Origin: Actinomadura craniellae
GTDB taxonomy: Bacteria > Actinomycetota > Actinomycetes > Streptosporangiales > Streptosporangiaceae
Assembly (NCBI RefSeq): GCF_003289645.1
Contig: NZ_QLYX01000006.1
Coordinates: forward strand, 62,001 to 126,000
Direction: 5' to 3'
Length of the DNA stretch: 64,000 nucleotides
Shown: positions 19,069-31,824 of the stretch, piece after piece
Layout of the letters: the number at the start of each line of letters is the position of its first letter
Position numbering within the stretch: the stretch's first letter is position 1
The notes under the pieces: model-generated
The model's input: only the letters and a program-made list of their open reading frames with translations
Databases searched by the model: none
What the model was told of the DNA's origin: nothing
Position numbers and translations under genes: made by a program

Positions 19069-19782
19069 ATGCCGGAACCCGTCAGCATCTGGATGCGCCC
19101 GGAGCGTCCCGCCCGGGGGCCGCGCCCGGCCTACAGCCGGGAGCGCATCACCGCCGCGGCCATCGAGATCGCCGACGCGGAGGGGCTGGAGGCGGCGTCC
19201 ATGCGCCGGGTCGCCGGCGAGATCGGTACCGGGGCGATGTCGCTCTACCGGTACGTCCCGGGCCGCGAGGAGCTGATCGAGCTCATGGTCGACGCCGTCC
19301 TCGGCGAGCTCGACCTGCCCGACCGGCCGTCCGGCGACTGGCGGGCCGACCTGGCCCTGCTGGCGCACCGCCGGCGGGCCTTGCACCTGCGCCATCCCTG
19401 GCTGCTCCGGGTGCCGGCCCGCCGTCCTGTTTTCGGCCCCAACCAGCTGCGGCTGGGGGAGTTCGCGCTGGGCACGCTGGACGCCACCGGCCTGCCCATC
19501 GACGAGCTCATCAGCCTGACCGGCCTGCTGACCGGGTACCTGGAGAACTTCTCGCGCACCGAGGTCGGCTGGGCCGAGGAGGCTCGCCGCACCGGCCTCG
19601 ACATGGACCAGTGGATGGCCGCCAACAGCACTTACGTGAACAGGCTCGTCTCATCCGGCGAGTACCCCATGTTCGCCCGGATCGTCATCGAGGCGCGCCA
19701 GCCGCACATGGACACCGACGCCCGGTTCGAGTACGGCCTCGCCCGGGTCCTCGACAGCATCGCCGCGGCCCTGCCCGGCTGA
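19069..19782 (+). CDS. TetR-family transcriptional regulator
   Basis: 237 residues, ATG 19069 with a strong GAGGAGGT site. The N-terminal helix-turn-helix runs from about residue 24 to 70 (RERITAAAIEIADAEG, AASMRRVAGEIGTGAMSLYR, YVPGREELIELMVD), a textbook TetR DNA-binding domain. The remainder matches the TetR C-terminal ligand domain type found next to Drr-type exporters. It is divergent from the exporter operon and faces two operator-like repeats, so it most likely represses the exporter until a ligand binds. Ligand unknown. Confidence 0.92.
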   Translation: MPEPVSIWMRPERPARGPRPAYSRERITAAAIEIADAEGLEAASMRRVAGEIGTGAMSLYRYVPGREELIELMVDAVLGELDLPDRPSGDWRADLALLAHRRRALHLRHPWLLRVPARRPVFGPNQLRLGEFALGTLDATGLPIDELISLTGLLTGYLENFSRTEVGWAEEARRTGLDMDQWMAANSTYVNRLVSSGEYPMFARIVIEARQPHMDTDARFEYGLARVLDSIAAALPG

Positions 19783-19809
19783 GCGGATACCGGTGTGCCC
19801 GCCGGACGG

Positions 19810-20598
19810 TCAGGGCTTGCGGGCCAGGCCGCAGAAGTGGGCGACCTCCTTCGGGGGACCCCAGGGGGTCGCCTCCGGGTGCCAGCGCGAGCACGACACC
19901 ACGCCGGGCTCCACCAGGTCCAGGCCGGCGAAGAGCGCGGTCATCTCCGCGGGGTTCCGGGCCTTGATCGGGGTGCCGCCCTGCTCCATCACCTGGGCCA
20001 TCGAGGCGTGCATCGCGTCGCCGTGGACCTCGGCGGTGGGGTGGCTGATGGCCAGGAAGCTGCCCGACGGCACCCCCGCCATGGTCCGTTCCACGATGGA
20101 GAGCGCCTCCGCGTCGTCGAGGACGTGGTTGAGGATGCCCAGCATCATCACCGCGACCGGCCGGCCGAGGTCCAGGGTCTCGGCGGCGACGCGCAGGATC
20201 GTCTCGGGGTCGCGGGCGTCGGCGTCGATGTAGGCGGTGGAGCCCTTGATCCCGGTCAGCAGGGCGCGGGCGTGGGTGAGGACGAGCGGGTCGTTGTCGA
20301 CGTAGACGACGCGGCTGGCCGGGTCCACGGCCTGGGCGACCTCGTGGGTGTTGTCGGCGCTGGGCAGGCCGGTGCCGATGTCCAGGAACTGGTTGACCCC
20401 CGCGCCGAGCACGTGCCGGACCGCCCGGGCCAGGAACGCCCGGTCGGCCTGGGCCGAGACGTCGATGTCGGGGATCAGCTCTTTCACGGCCTCCCCGGCC
20501 ATCCGGTCGGCCGGGTAGTTGTCCTTGCCGCCCAGCCAGTAGTTCCAGATGCGGGCGGAGTGCGGGATCTGCGGGTTCAGGGGGTCCTGCTCTGTCAC
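19810..20598 (-). CDS. SAM-dependent methyltransferase, DUF574 / Methyltransf_19 family
   Basis: 262 residues from GTG 20598, chosen because AAGGAAG lies upstream and the protein then begins VTEQDPLNPQIPHSARIW, the usual start of the family. IWNYWLGGKDNYPADR is the family hallmark, FLDIGTGLP the SAM-binding glycine motif, and VYVDNDPLVL the acidic loop. This family is expanded in actinomycetes, usually as orphan genes of unknown substrate. It is not obviously co-transcribed with neighbours: the gap to the galactan operon is over 120 bases. Confidence 0.88.
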   Translation of the reverse strand: MTEQDPLNPQIPHSARIWNYWLGGKDNYPADRMAGEAVKELIPDIDVSAQADRAFLARAVRHVLGAGVNQFLDIGTGLPSADNTHEVAQAVDPASRVVYVDNDPLVLTHARALLTGIKGSTAYIDADARDPETILRVAAETLDLGRPVAVMMLGILNHVLDDAEALSIVERTMAGVPSGSFLAISHPTAEVHGDAMHASMAQVMEQGGTPIKARNPAEMTALFAGLDLVEPGVVSCSRWHPEATPWGPPKEVAHFCGLARKP

Positions 20599-20724
20599 GG
20601 CGAGAGACTTCCTTGAAAGGGGACCGTTCGGACAAGATCCTAAAAGCCCCGTCACTCCGGCGTCCTTAACTGCATGACAAATACGCGAAACTTTCTCGCG
20701 CCAGGGTGCGGAACCGCCGCCGGA

Positions 20725-21492
20725 TCACGCGGGAGGCGGGGCGGCGAGCGACCGGTCACGGTCCCGGCGAGCGGTCTTCCACAGCTCGCCCGCCGCGGCG
20801 ACGTCGCCGTCATAGGTGATCTCACCGGCGTGCATCATGACGCCGCGGTCGCACAGCCGGGTGAGCATGGCGATGTCGTGCGCGACGATGACCATGGTGC
20901 GGCCCTCGTCGCGCAGGGCGCGGATGCGGTCCAGGCACTTGTCCCGGAACGGGGGGTCGCCCACCGCCAGGACCTCGTCGATCAGGAAGACGTCGGGCTC
21001 GGTGTGCGCGGCGATCGAGAACGCCAGGCGCATGAACATCCCCGACGAGTAGAACTTGACCTCGTTGTCGAGGAAACGCTCGACGCCGGAGAAGTCCACG
21101 ATCGCGTCGAACTTGCGGGCGATCTCGGCCTCACCCATGCCGAGGATGGCGCCGTTGAGGTAGACGTTCTCGCGGCCGGTCAGCTCCGGGTGCAGCCCGG
21201 CGCCGACGTCGATCAGCCCGGCCACCCGGCCGCGCACCCGTACCGTCCCCGCATCCGGCCGCATCACCCCGGAGACCAGCTTGAGCAGGGTGCTCTTGCC
21301 CGAGCCGTTCAGCCCCATCAGCGCCACCGTCTCGCCCTGCCCGACGGTCAGGTTCACGTCCTTCAGCGCGTGGAAGCGCGCCGAGAGCGGCTGCCGCCGG
21401 GCCGCCCGCACGGTCATCTCCCGCAGCGAGCGGGCGTGCCGCAGGGTGAACCGCTTGTCCACCGAGTCGACGACGATCGCGGGTCCGGTCAC
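20725..21492 (-). CDS. Polysaccharide ABC exporter ATPase, Wzt/TagH-like (galactan export)
   Basis: 255 residues. GTG 21492 overlaps the permease stop by four bases. Walker A GLNGSGKST, the distinctive GAGLHPELTGRENVYLNG segment of polysaccharide-exporting ATPases, signature YSSGM, and Walker B VFLIDEVLAVGD are all present. It ends soon after the nucleotide-binding domain, so it lacks the C-terminal carbohydrate-binding domain of O-antigen Wzt proteins; this matches the mycobacterial Rv3781 type. It is last in the operon glycosyltransferase - glf - glfT2 - permease - ATPase, which points to export of lipid-linked galactan. Confidence 0.9.
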   Translation of the reverse strand: MTGPAIVVDSVDKRFTLRHARSLREMTVRAARRQPLSARFHALKDVNLTVGQGETVALMGLNGSGKSTLLKLVSGVMRPDAGTVRVRGRVAGLIDVGAGLHPELTGRENVYLNGAILGMGEAEIARKFDAIVDFSGVERFLDNEVKFYSSGMFMRLAFSIAAHTEPDVFLIDEVLAVGDPPFRDKCLDRIRALRDEGRTMVIVAHDIAMLTRLCDRGVMMHAGEITYDGDVAAAGELWKTARRDRDRSLAAPPPA

Positions 21493-22327
21493 AGTTCCTC
21501 CACGAAACGCCGTTGCAGCCGGGCGAACGTCCACTGCCCGAACGCGCAGACGGCCGCCGCGACCGCCAGCGCGACCAGCCCGCGCTCCCACAGGCCGGGC
21601 AGCGCCTCGACGGGCCCGGTCACCCCCGGCTCCCAGAACGCCCGCTGGAACAGGGCGACCGCCGGCACCAGCGGGTTGGCCAGGTAGACGTCCAGCACCC
21701 AGGCCGGAGCGTGGTCCCGCACCTGAACCCAGGAGTAGATCATCGGTACCGACCAGGTGACCACGATGGTCAGGATGTCCACGACCTGCTCGGTGTCGCG
21801 CAGGAACACGTTGACCGCCGCGCAGAACAGCCCCAGCCCCGCCGCCAGCAGCGCCACGATCGCGAAGCCCAGCAGCGCCGCGGCCGGCGCGGCGGGCGAG
21901 AACGACCACCCCGCCAGGGCCGCACCGGCGGTCAGGATCAGCAGCCCCGGCAGCAGGTGCACGCATGACACCAGCAGCGAAGCCGACGGGAACAGCTCCC
22001 GGGGCAGGTACACCTTGCGCACCAGCGCCGCGTTGCCGGTCACCGACCGGGTGGCCGCGTGTACCGTGTCGACAAAGAAGTTGATCAACACCATCCCGGC
22101 GAACAGGTGCACCGGGAAGTCCTCGATCAGGTCGCTCATCTGCAGGAACACGCCGACCACGAAGAAGTAGACGGCGAACGACACCGTCGGCCGCACATAC
22201 GACCAGCCCAGCCCCAGCAGCGAGCCCTTGTACCGGGCGCGCAGCTCCCGCCGGACCAGCAGCCGCAGCAGGTAGCGGCGCCGGAACACCTCGACGAGAC
22301 CGCCGCCGAGGCCGGGCTCGACCAGCG

Positions 22328-22331
<4 letters not shown>
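21489..22331 (-). CDS. Polysaccharide ABC exporter permease, Wzm/TagG-like
   Basis: 280 residues; ATG 22331 overlaps the GlfT2 stop as ATGA. About six membrane helices. The N-terminal LLRLLVRRELRARYKGSLLG and GLGWSYVRP motifs are typical of the ABC-2 family that exports O-antigen, teichoic acid and galactan. NAALVRKVYLPRELFP, with its coupling-helix residues, follows. It forms the channel for the ATPase encoded next. Its tight coupling to glfT2 and glf suggests the cargo is a galactofuranan on a polyprenyl carrier, as with Rv3783 in mycobacteria. Confidence 0.9.
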
Positions 22332-26308
<3,977 letters not shown>

Positions 26309-26491
26309 GGAACCGTCTCATGCGGGGTGGCAGGGGCGGTATCGGGTTATCAGGATGGGTGCGGGGCTAAGATACCGGTCGGTCGTCAGGTGGGAGCGGC
26401 GTTCCATGCCACGACATTTTTAGTGACATGGACGTAACGTGATTTGTGTCATAGCCGGCGCCGAAAAGCCAATTCACCCGGAGTGATTACG

Positions 26492-27748
26492 GTGGTCTCA
26501 TCCCGGCCCGGTTCCAGAGTGCCCGTCGTTTACCTGCACATCGGCTCGCCGAAGAGCGGCACCACGTTCCTGCAGAACGTGCTGTGGCGGAACCGGCCGG
26601 TTCTGGCCGAGCTGGGGGTCCTGCTGCCCGGCGGCTCGTTCGCGGCGCAGCAACGGGCGGCCGACGACCTGCGGGGACTGCGGCAGGACCCGACCGATCC
26701 CGGACCCGCCTGGGCCGGCGCCTGGGACGAGCTCGTCGCGGAGGTGATCGAAGAGCGGCCCGAAAGGGCCGTGATCTCGCACGAGACGCTGGCGGCGGCG
26801 GACGAGGAGCAGGCGCGCCGGGCGATCGGGTCGCTGGGCGACGCCGAGGTGCATGTCGTCTACACGATGCGCGACCTCGCCGGGTTGCTGCCGTCCGAAT
26901 GGCAGGAGTACGTCAAGCACTACTGCCGCCAGGACTACGCCACCTGGCTGACCGAGGTGATCGACGGAGGTCCCGAGACCGAGTCCGGCGCGTGGTTCTG
27001 GCGGGTGCACGACGCGGCCGAGGTACTGCGCCGCTGGTCGGCGGGACTGCCGCCGGGACGGGTGCACGTGGTGACGAAGCCACCGCGGCACGCCCCCCGA
27101 GACCTGTTGTGGCGGCGGTTCGCCGGCCTCCTCGGGGTCGATCCCGGCGTGGTCGATCTGGAGGAGGTGCGTGCCAACCCCTCCCTGGGCGTGGTGGAGA
27201 CCGAACTGCTGCGCCGGATCAACCACGAGGTGGCCCCCGGCACGCCGCTGTGGCTGTACACCCGGACCGTGAGCGACGAACTGGCCCAGGAGGTGCTGCC
27301 CCGGCGCGCGGAGATGCGCCGGGTGCCGCTCCCCGAGGACAGGCTGGGCTGGGCCGGGACCCGCGCCGACGAGCTCATCGAGGCCCTGCGGTCCGCCGGA
27401 TACGACGTCGTCGGTGACCTGGCCGAACTGCGTCCCGGTGACTTCGGCCCCCAGGACCACAGGCCGGTCACCGAGTCCGAACTGCTGGCGGCGGCCACCG
27501 ACGGCATCCTCGGCCTGCTCGACCGCATCGCGGAACTGCACGCGGAGGTCGCCGCCGCCCGCGCGGAACTGGCCGAGTTGCGGGAGAAGCCGCTGCCCAA
27601 GGCGGTGGCCTGGCACGTGAGCGAGCGCCACGAGGCGGTGATGCGGGCCCGGGTGGCGTACTGGCACCTGGTCGAGCGACTGCGCGGCGAGCAGCCCGGG
27701 GCCGTGCCCGAGGAGGAGCCGGCCGGTCCGACCGTCTGGGCGCGATGA
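26492..27748 (+). CDS. P-loop sulfotransferase-like protein in the galactan locus
   Basis: 418 residues from GTG 26492, eight bases after GGAG. The start VVYLHIGSPKSGTTFLQ carries the PAPS 5'-phosphosulfate loop (PKSGTT). VYTMRDLAGLLPSEWQEYVK, with its Arg and Ser, fits the 3'-phosphate-binding motif. The last 80 residues form a probable coiled coil (LLDRIAELHAEVAAARAELAELREK). Proteins of this kind transfer sulfate from PAPS to carbohydrate or lipid hydroxyls. Its stop overlaps the GlfT1-like gene by four bases, so it is translationally coupled to galactan synthesis. Sulfation of the cell-wall galactan or its carrier is inference. A PAPS-binding protein with another role is possible. Confidence 0.75.
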   Translation: MVSSRPGSRVPVVYLHIGSPKSGTTFLQNVLWRNRPVLAELGVLLPGGSFAAQQRAADDLRGLRQDPTDPGPAWAGAWDELVAEVIEERPERAVISHETLAAADEEQARRAIGSLGDAEVHVVYTMRDLAGLLPSEWQEYVKHYCRQDYATWLTEVIDGGPETESGAWFWRVHDAAEVLRRWSAGLPPGRVHVVTKPPRHAPRDLLWRRFAGLLGVDPGVVDLEEVRANPSLGVVETELLRRINHEVAPGTPLWLYTRTVSDELAQEVLPRRAEMRRVPLPEDRLGWAGTRADELIEALRSAGYDVVGDLAELRPGDFGPQDHRPVTESELLAAATDGILGLLDRIAELHAEVAAARAELAELREKPLPKAVAWHVSERHEAVMRARVAYWHLVERLRGEQPGAVPEEEPAGPTVWAR

Positions 27749-28632
27749 GCGGGCGCGTGGTGGCCGTGGTGGTCACCTACGACCGCCGGGAACTGCTGGC
27801 CGAGGCCCTGGCCGCGCTGCGCGCGCAGACCCGGCCCGCCGACGCCGTGGTCGTCGTCGACAACGCGTCCTCCGACGGGACGCCGGAACTGCTGCGCGAG
27901 CGGTTTCCCGAGGTCGAGGCGTACCGGCTGGCACGCAACACCGGCGGGGCGGGCGGCTTCGCCGCGGGCATCGGCCGGGCGCTGGAACGGGGCGCGGACC
28001 TGATCTGGGTGATGGACGACGACACCGTCCCCGAGCCGGGCGCCCTGGCGGCGCTGCTGGCGGTCGCCCCCGGGGCCGCGCTGGTGGCCAGCCGGGTCGT
28101 CTGGACGGACGGCCGCGACCACCCGATGAACACCCCCCGGCCCCGGCCCGGCGCCTCCCCGGCCGAACTGGCCGCCGCCGCCGGGCACGGCTGCGTGCCG
28201 GTCAGGTCGGCGTCCTTCGTGTCCGTGCTGCTGGACGCGGCGGTGGTCGCCGAGCGCGGGCTGCCGATCGCCGACTACTTCCTGTGGAACGACGACTTCG
28301 AGTACACCACCCGGTTGCTGCGCGGCAACAAGGGCCTGCTCTGCCGGGACAGCGTCGTCGTCCACAAGACCCGGACGTTCGGCGGCGCCGACGCCGACCC
28401 GGGGGAGCGCTTCTTCTACGAGGTGCGCAACAAGGTCTGGCTGTTCACCCGCAGCCCCGGCCTGGCCCCGGCCGAGCGGGCGCTGTACGCGGCGTCCACC
28501 CTGCGCCGCTGGGCCCGTACCTTCGTCCGCTCCGGTGACCGGGCCGTCCTGGCCCGTGGCCTGCTCCGCGGGCTTGCCGCCGGTCTCCGCTCCGGCCCCC
28601 GACCCACCGAGGAAGTCCTCCGCACCCCATGA
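27745..28632 (+). CDS. glfT1: Galactofuranosyltransferase GlfT1-like, family 2
   Basis: 295 residues. VVAVVVTYDRRELLAEAL, VVVVDNASSDGTPELL, RLARNTGGAGGFAAGI and the metal-binding VMDDDTV all match the GlfT1/Rv3782 type, with YFLWNDDFEYTTRLL holding the catalytic acid pair. GlfT1 adds the first galactofuranose units to the rhamnosyl-GlcNAc-lipid primer before GlfT2 extends the chain. It overlaps both the sulfotransferase-like gene and the GT39 gene by four bases. GlfT2 and Glf are in the facing operon, which supports the assignment. Confidence 0.82.
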   Translation: MSGRVVAVVVTYDRRELLAEALAALRAQTRPADAVVVVDNASSDGTPELLRERFPEVEAYRLARNTGGAGGFAAGIGRALERGADLIWVMDDDTVPEPGALAALLAVAPGAALVASRVVWTDGRDHPMNTPRPRPGASPAELAAAAGHGCVPVRSASFVSVLLDAAVVAERGLPIADYFLWNDDFEYTTRLLRGNKGLLCRDSVVVHKTRTFGGADADPGERFFYEVRNKVWLFTRSPGLAPAERALYAASTLRRWARTFVRSGDRAVLARGLLRGLAAGLRSGPRPTEEVLRTP

Positions 28633-30182
28633 AGACCGAGAACGTGATCGCCGCTCCGCAGCCCGCCGCGCCCGTCGCCGACCCCTGGACGACCCGGCGG
28701 GCCCGGCTCGCCGTCCCCCTGGTGCCGGTGGCCGCGGCGCTCGCGCTGGGCCTGACCGGGATCTCCGGCGCCTCCTTCTGGATTGACGAGGCCGCCACCA
28801 TCAGCATCGCCCAGCGGCCGCTGGGCGACATGTTCCGGGTCTTCCAGGAGATGGACGCCGTCCACGGCCTGTACTACCTGATCATGCACGTGGTCATCGG
28901 GCTGTTCGGCATCGGCGAGACCGCCATGCGGCTGCCCACGGTGCTCGTCACCGCCGCCGCGGCGGGCGGGGTCGCCGTGCTCGGCCGCCGCCACGCCAAC
29001 CCCCGGACCGGCCTGCTGGCGGGGCTGTTCTACGCCGGCGGCGTGACGGTGATGCAGTACGCCCAGGAGGCCCGCTCGTACGCGTTCGCGGCCGCCACGG
29101 CGGTGCTGGCGAGCTACCTCTTCGTCCGCGGGACGGAGACCAGGGCCGTCCGCTGGTTCGCCGGCTACTCAGTGACGATCATGCTGCTCGGGCTGCTGCA
29201 CCTGTACGCCCTGCTGCTGGTGCCGGCGCACGGGATCACGCTGTACTGGCGGCGTCAGGCGCTGCGGCCGGTGCTCGGGCGCTGGCTGCTCGCGGTGGCG
29301 GTGGCGGTGGCGGCGCTGATCCCGTACCTGCTGGTGGTGACGGGGCAGCGGGTGCAGGTCGACTGGATCCCGCCGGAAGACGCGAGCCGGCTGTACTCGC
29401 TGGTCGACTTCATGGCGGGCAACGACCGGCTGGTGCTGCCGATCGGAGCGATCGCCGGGGCGGGGGCGCTGGCGACCGTACTGGCCCGGCGCGGCCTGGA
29501 CCTGCCGGCGCTGGCCGTGCCGTGGGCGCTGGCACCGGTCACGATCCTGCTGCTGGCCGGGTTCGTCGAGCCGCTGCTGGAAGCCCGCTACGTGGTGTTC
29601 TCCCTGCCCGCGGTGGCTCTGCTGGCCGGGGCCGGGCTCGACTGGCTCGGCCGGCAGAAGGCCCCGCTGATGGCGGCCGCGCTGGTCCCGATCGTGATGA
29701 TCTCGCTGCCCTCGCAGGTTCGGATCCGGGAACAGGACAGCAAGCTCGACGACCTGCGCGCGGCCGCCCAGTTCGTCCGGGAACGGGCCCGGCCGGGCGA
29801 CGCCGTGCTCTACCTCGACTCCGCGCTGCGCTGGGACACCGCCGCCTACCCCGACGCGTACACGGGCCTGCGCGACATCACCCTGGCGGCGAGCCCGCAG
29901 CGGACGTACACGCTCACCGGCACCGACGTCCACGTCCCGGCCCTGCTGCGGGCCCGGCTGCTCCAGGGGAACCGGGTCTTCGTGATGAAGCGGCACCTGG
30001 CCGAGTCCTCGCCGGAGGAGATCGCCATGCGGCGGGCCGCGGTGGACGCCACCGGGCCGTACCGGGAGGTGGCCGTGCTGGAGTACAAGGGCGGCCGGGT
30101 CCGGTTGCTGGAGCGGCTGCCCCGGCAGCGGCCGCCCGCGGCACGCCGTCCGGTGCGCCCGCCGGTCGCTCCCGCCCCCTGA
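28629..30182 (+). CDS. GT39-like polytopic membrane glycosyltransferase (GT-C fold)
   Basis: 517 residues with about eleven hydrophobic helices. SFWIDEAATISIA (near residue 55) carries the Asp-Glu pair placed in the first outer loop of GT-C/PMT enzymes. AQEARSYAFAAA follows in the second loop. A soluble tail of about 150 residues (from DSKLDDLRAAAQFVRERARPG) ends the protein. These enzymes use polyprenyl-phosphate sugars outside the membrane. It could decorate the exported galactan with a mannosyl or arabinosyl residue (inference). It is the last gene of its operon and ends five bases from the convergent LCP gene. Confidence 0.85.
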   Translation: MKTENVIAAPQPAAPVADPWTTRRARLAVPLVPVAAALALGLTGISGASFWIDEAATISIAQRPLGDMFRVFQEMDAVHGLYYLIMHVVIGLFGIGETAMRLPTVLVTAAAAGGVAVLGRRHANPRTGLLAGLFYAGGVTVMQYAQEARSYAFAAATAVLASYLFVRGTETRAVRWFAGYSVTIMLLGLLHLYALLLVPAHGITLYWRRQALRPVLGRWLLAVAVAVAALIPYLLVVTGQRVQVDWIPPEDASRLYSLVDFMAGNDRLVLPIGAIAGAGALATVLARRGLDLPALAVPWALAPVTILLLAGFVEPLLEARYVVFSLPAVALLAGAGLDWLGRQKAPLMAAALVPIVMISLPSQVRIREQDSKLDDLRAAAQFVRERARPGDAVLYLDSALRWDTAAYPDAYTGLRDITLAASPQRTYTLTGTDVHVPALLRARLLQGNRVFVMKRHLAESSPEEIAMRRAAVDATGPYREVAVLEYKGGRVRLLERLPRQRPPAARRPVRPPVAPAP

Positions 30183-30187
30183 CGGGC

Positions 30188-31696
30188 TCAGCCGCCTTCG
30201 CAGGGGTTGGCGTCGGCGCGGACCTCGCCCGCGACCTTGGGGATGACGGTGGGGCCGGTGTTCTTCAGGCCCCGCCAGTCGCTGCCCAGGACAAGGTAGA
30301 CCAGGCCCGGCCGGCCGTCGCGTTTGAGGGTGGGCTGTTTGCCGGGCAGCAGCTTGGCCAGGGCGGCCGCCGCGCGCTCGCCGCCGGGCCCGTACAGGAT
30401 CTTGGTGGTCCGCGTCAGCCGGGCGGTGCCGCCGATGGACGCTTGGAAGCGCTGTGCCGTCAGCGCCGTGACGGTGCGCCCGGCCAGGCCGTCGATGCCC
30501 GCGGCGTTGTAGACGGAGATCTTGACCTGCTGGTTCGGCAGTGGCTGCTGGGGCGGCGGGGCGCCGGGGGGTGGCGGGGGCGGTGCCGGCGGGGCGGGTG
30601 GGGGCAGCGAGTTGTCCCGCCGGACGGCGTCGAACAGCGGCGCCGCCTGGGCCCGGTTGAGCTGGACCCGGTTGTGGTCCGGCGGGTAGGCCTCCCAGGG
30701 GGCGGTCACGAACCGGACCTTGCCCGCGCTCATCCCCCGCAGGCCGCCCGCGAGTTCCTGCATGGCCGAGACGGTGAACTCGCTGTCGGTCTTGATCGAC
30801 TTGGTGATGGCGTTCAGGAAGCCGTAGAGCTTGCCGGGGTCGGTGAAGGTGTCGCTGCTGGTGGCCTTCTGCGCCACCGCCGCCATGAACTTCTTCTGCC
30901 GGTCGATCCGGGACAGGTCCGACCCGTCGCCCAGCCCGCCGGTGCGGGTCCGCACGTAACCCAGTGCCTGGTCGCCCCGGACGATCTGCCGGCCCTTGCG
31001 CAGGACCAGTTCGGCCTTGGGGTCGTTGATGGCCTTCGGCACGCAGATCTCCACCCCGCCGAGGGCGTCCACCACCCGTTTGAAGCCGGTGAAGTCGATC
31101 TGCACGTAGTGGTCGATGCGGATCCGGGTCAGCGACTCGACGGTCTGCCAGGTGCAGGCCGCTCCGCCCTTGGCGAACGCGGAGTTGAACATGCCCAGCC
31201 CGCCGGGCACGACCCGGCCCTTGGTGGTCTTGCAGTTGGGGATCTGCACCATCAGGTCGCGGGGGAAGCTGATGCCGACCGCCTGGGCGCCGCCGGGGGA
31301 GATGTGCAGCAGGATCGTGGTGTCGGAGCGCTGGCCCTCCTCCACCCCGTAGCGGGCGTTCTCGCCTTCCCGGCTGTCGGAGCCGAGCAGCAGGATGTTG
31401 GTGCCCTTGCCGAGCTTCTGCGGGCGGTTGGCGCCCAGCCGGTCCGAGACGTCCTCGCGCTTGATGTTGCCCTGCAACTGCCGGTAGAAGCCGTAGGAGG
31501 TCAGGCTGGCCGCCACGATCACCACGGAGAGGGCGATCGAGACCCAGCCGAGGACGCGCCAGCCGCGCCCGCGCGGTGGCCGCGGGCCGTCCAGGTCGGG
31601 ATCGGGCACCGGGGCCCATCCCGCCCGCCGGGCCGGGGCGCCCCTGGGGGGAGGAGGGGTGCCGACCGCTCGCGTCACGTACCCTCCAGGGGGCAT
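30188..31696 (-). CDS. LytR-CpsA-Psr (LCP) family cell-wall glycopolymer ligase
   Basis: 502 residues. A Pro/Arg-rich cytoplasmic tail and a transmembrane helix (about 50-72) are followed by the LCP catalytic domain: NILLLGSDSREGENARYG, RSDTTILLHI, SFPRDLMVQIP, and the final ALGYVRTRTGG...DLSRIDRQKKF with the conserved Arg cluster. A proline linker (PAPPAPPPPPPG) precedes a LytR_C domain (VKISVYNAAGIDGLAGRTV to the end). LCP enzymes move a glycopolymer from its lipid carrier to peptidoglycan. Next to a galactan operon it most likely acts as an arabinogalactan-type ligase, as Lcp1 (Rv3267) does. Confidence 0.92.
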   Translation of the reverse strand: MPPGGYVTRAVGTPPPPRGAPARRAGWAPVPDPDLDGPRPPRGRGWRVLGWVSIALSVVIVAASLTSYGFYRQLQGNIKREDVSDRLGANRPQKLGKGTNILLLGSDSREGENARYGVEEGQRSDTTILLHISPGGAQAVGISFPRDLMVQIPNCKTTKGRVVPGGLGMFNSAFAKGGAACTWQTVESLTRIRIDHYVQIDFTGFKRVVDALGGVEICVPKAINDPKAELVLRKGRQIVRGDQALGYVRTRTGGLGDGSDLSRIDRQKKFMAAVAQKATSSDTFTDPGKLYGFLNAITKSIKTDSEFTVSAMQELAGGLRGMSAGKVRFVTAPWEAYPPDHNRVQLNRAQAAPLFDAVRRDNSLPPPAPPAPPPPPPGAPPPQQPLPNQQVKISVYNAAGIDGLAGRTVTALTAQRFQASIGGTARLTRTTKILYGPGGERAAAALAKLLPGKQPTLKRDGRPGLVYLVLGSDWRGLKNTGPTVIPKVAGEVRADANPCEGG

Positions 31697-31810
31697 CCAA
31701 GTGAAGCTTGGGTTAATAGTTATGTTTGGGGCGGTATACCAGCATAATCCCGCCGCTAGTGGGGTGAGGAGAGCCTAGAACCAACGGCCGCGAAAAGCCG
31801 CCGAGCGCTG

Positions 31811-31816
31811 TATTCT
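31811..31816 (+). promoter_or_regulatory. Possible -10 box for a leaderless GT2 transcript
   Basis: TATTCT ends eight bases before GTG 31825, and no ribosome-binding site is visible. That spacing fits a leaderless actinobacterial promoter. No clear -35 hexamer. Confidence 0.35.
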
Positions 31817-31824
31817 CGCGCCCC

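Noticed and set aside
29169-31700. 843-residue minus frame covering the GT39 and LCP genes
   Set aside because: Runs through two real genes in another frame; Arg/Pro/Gly-rich shadow.
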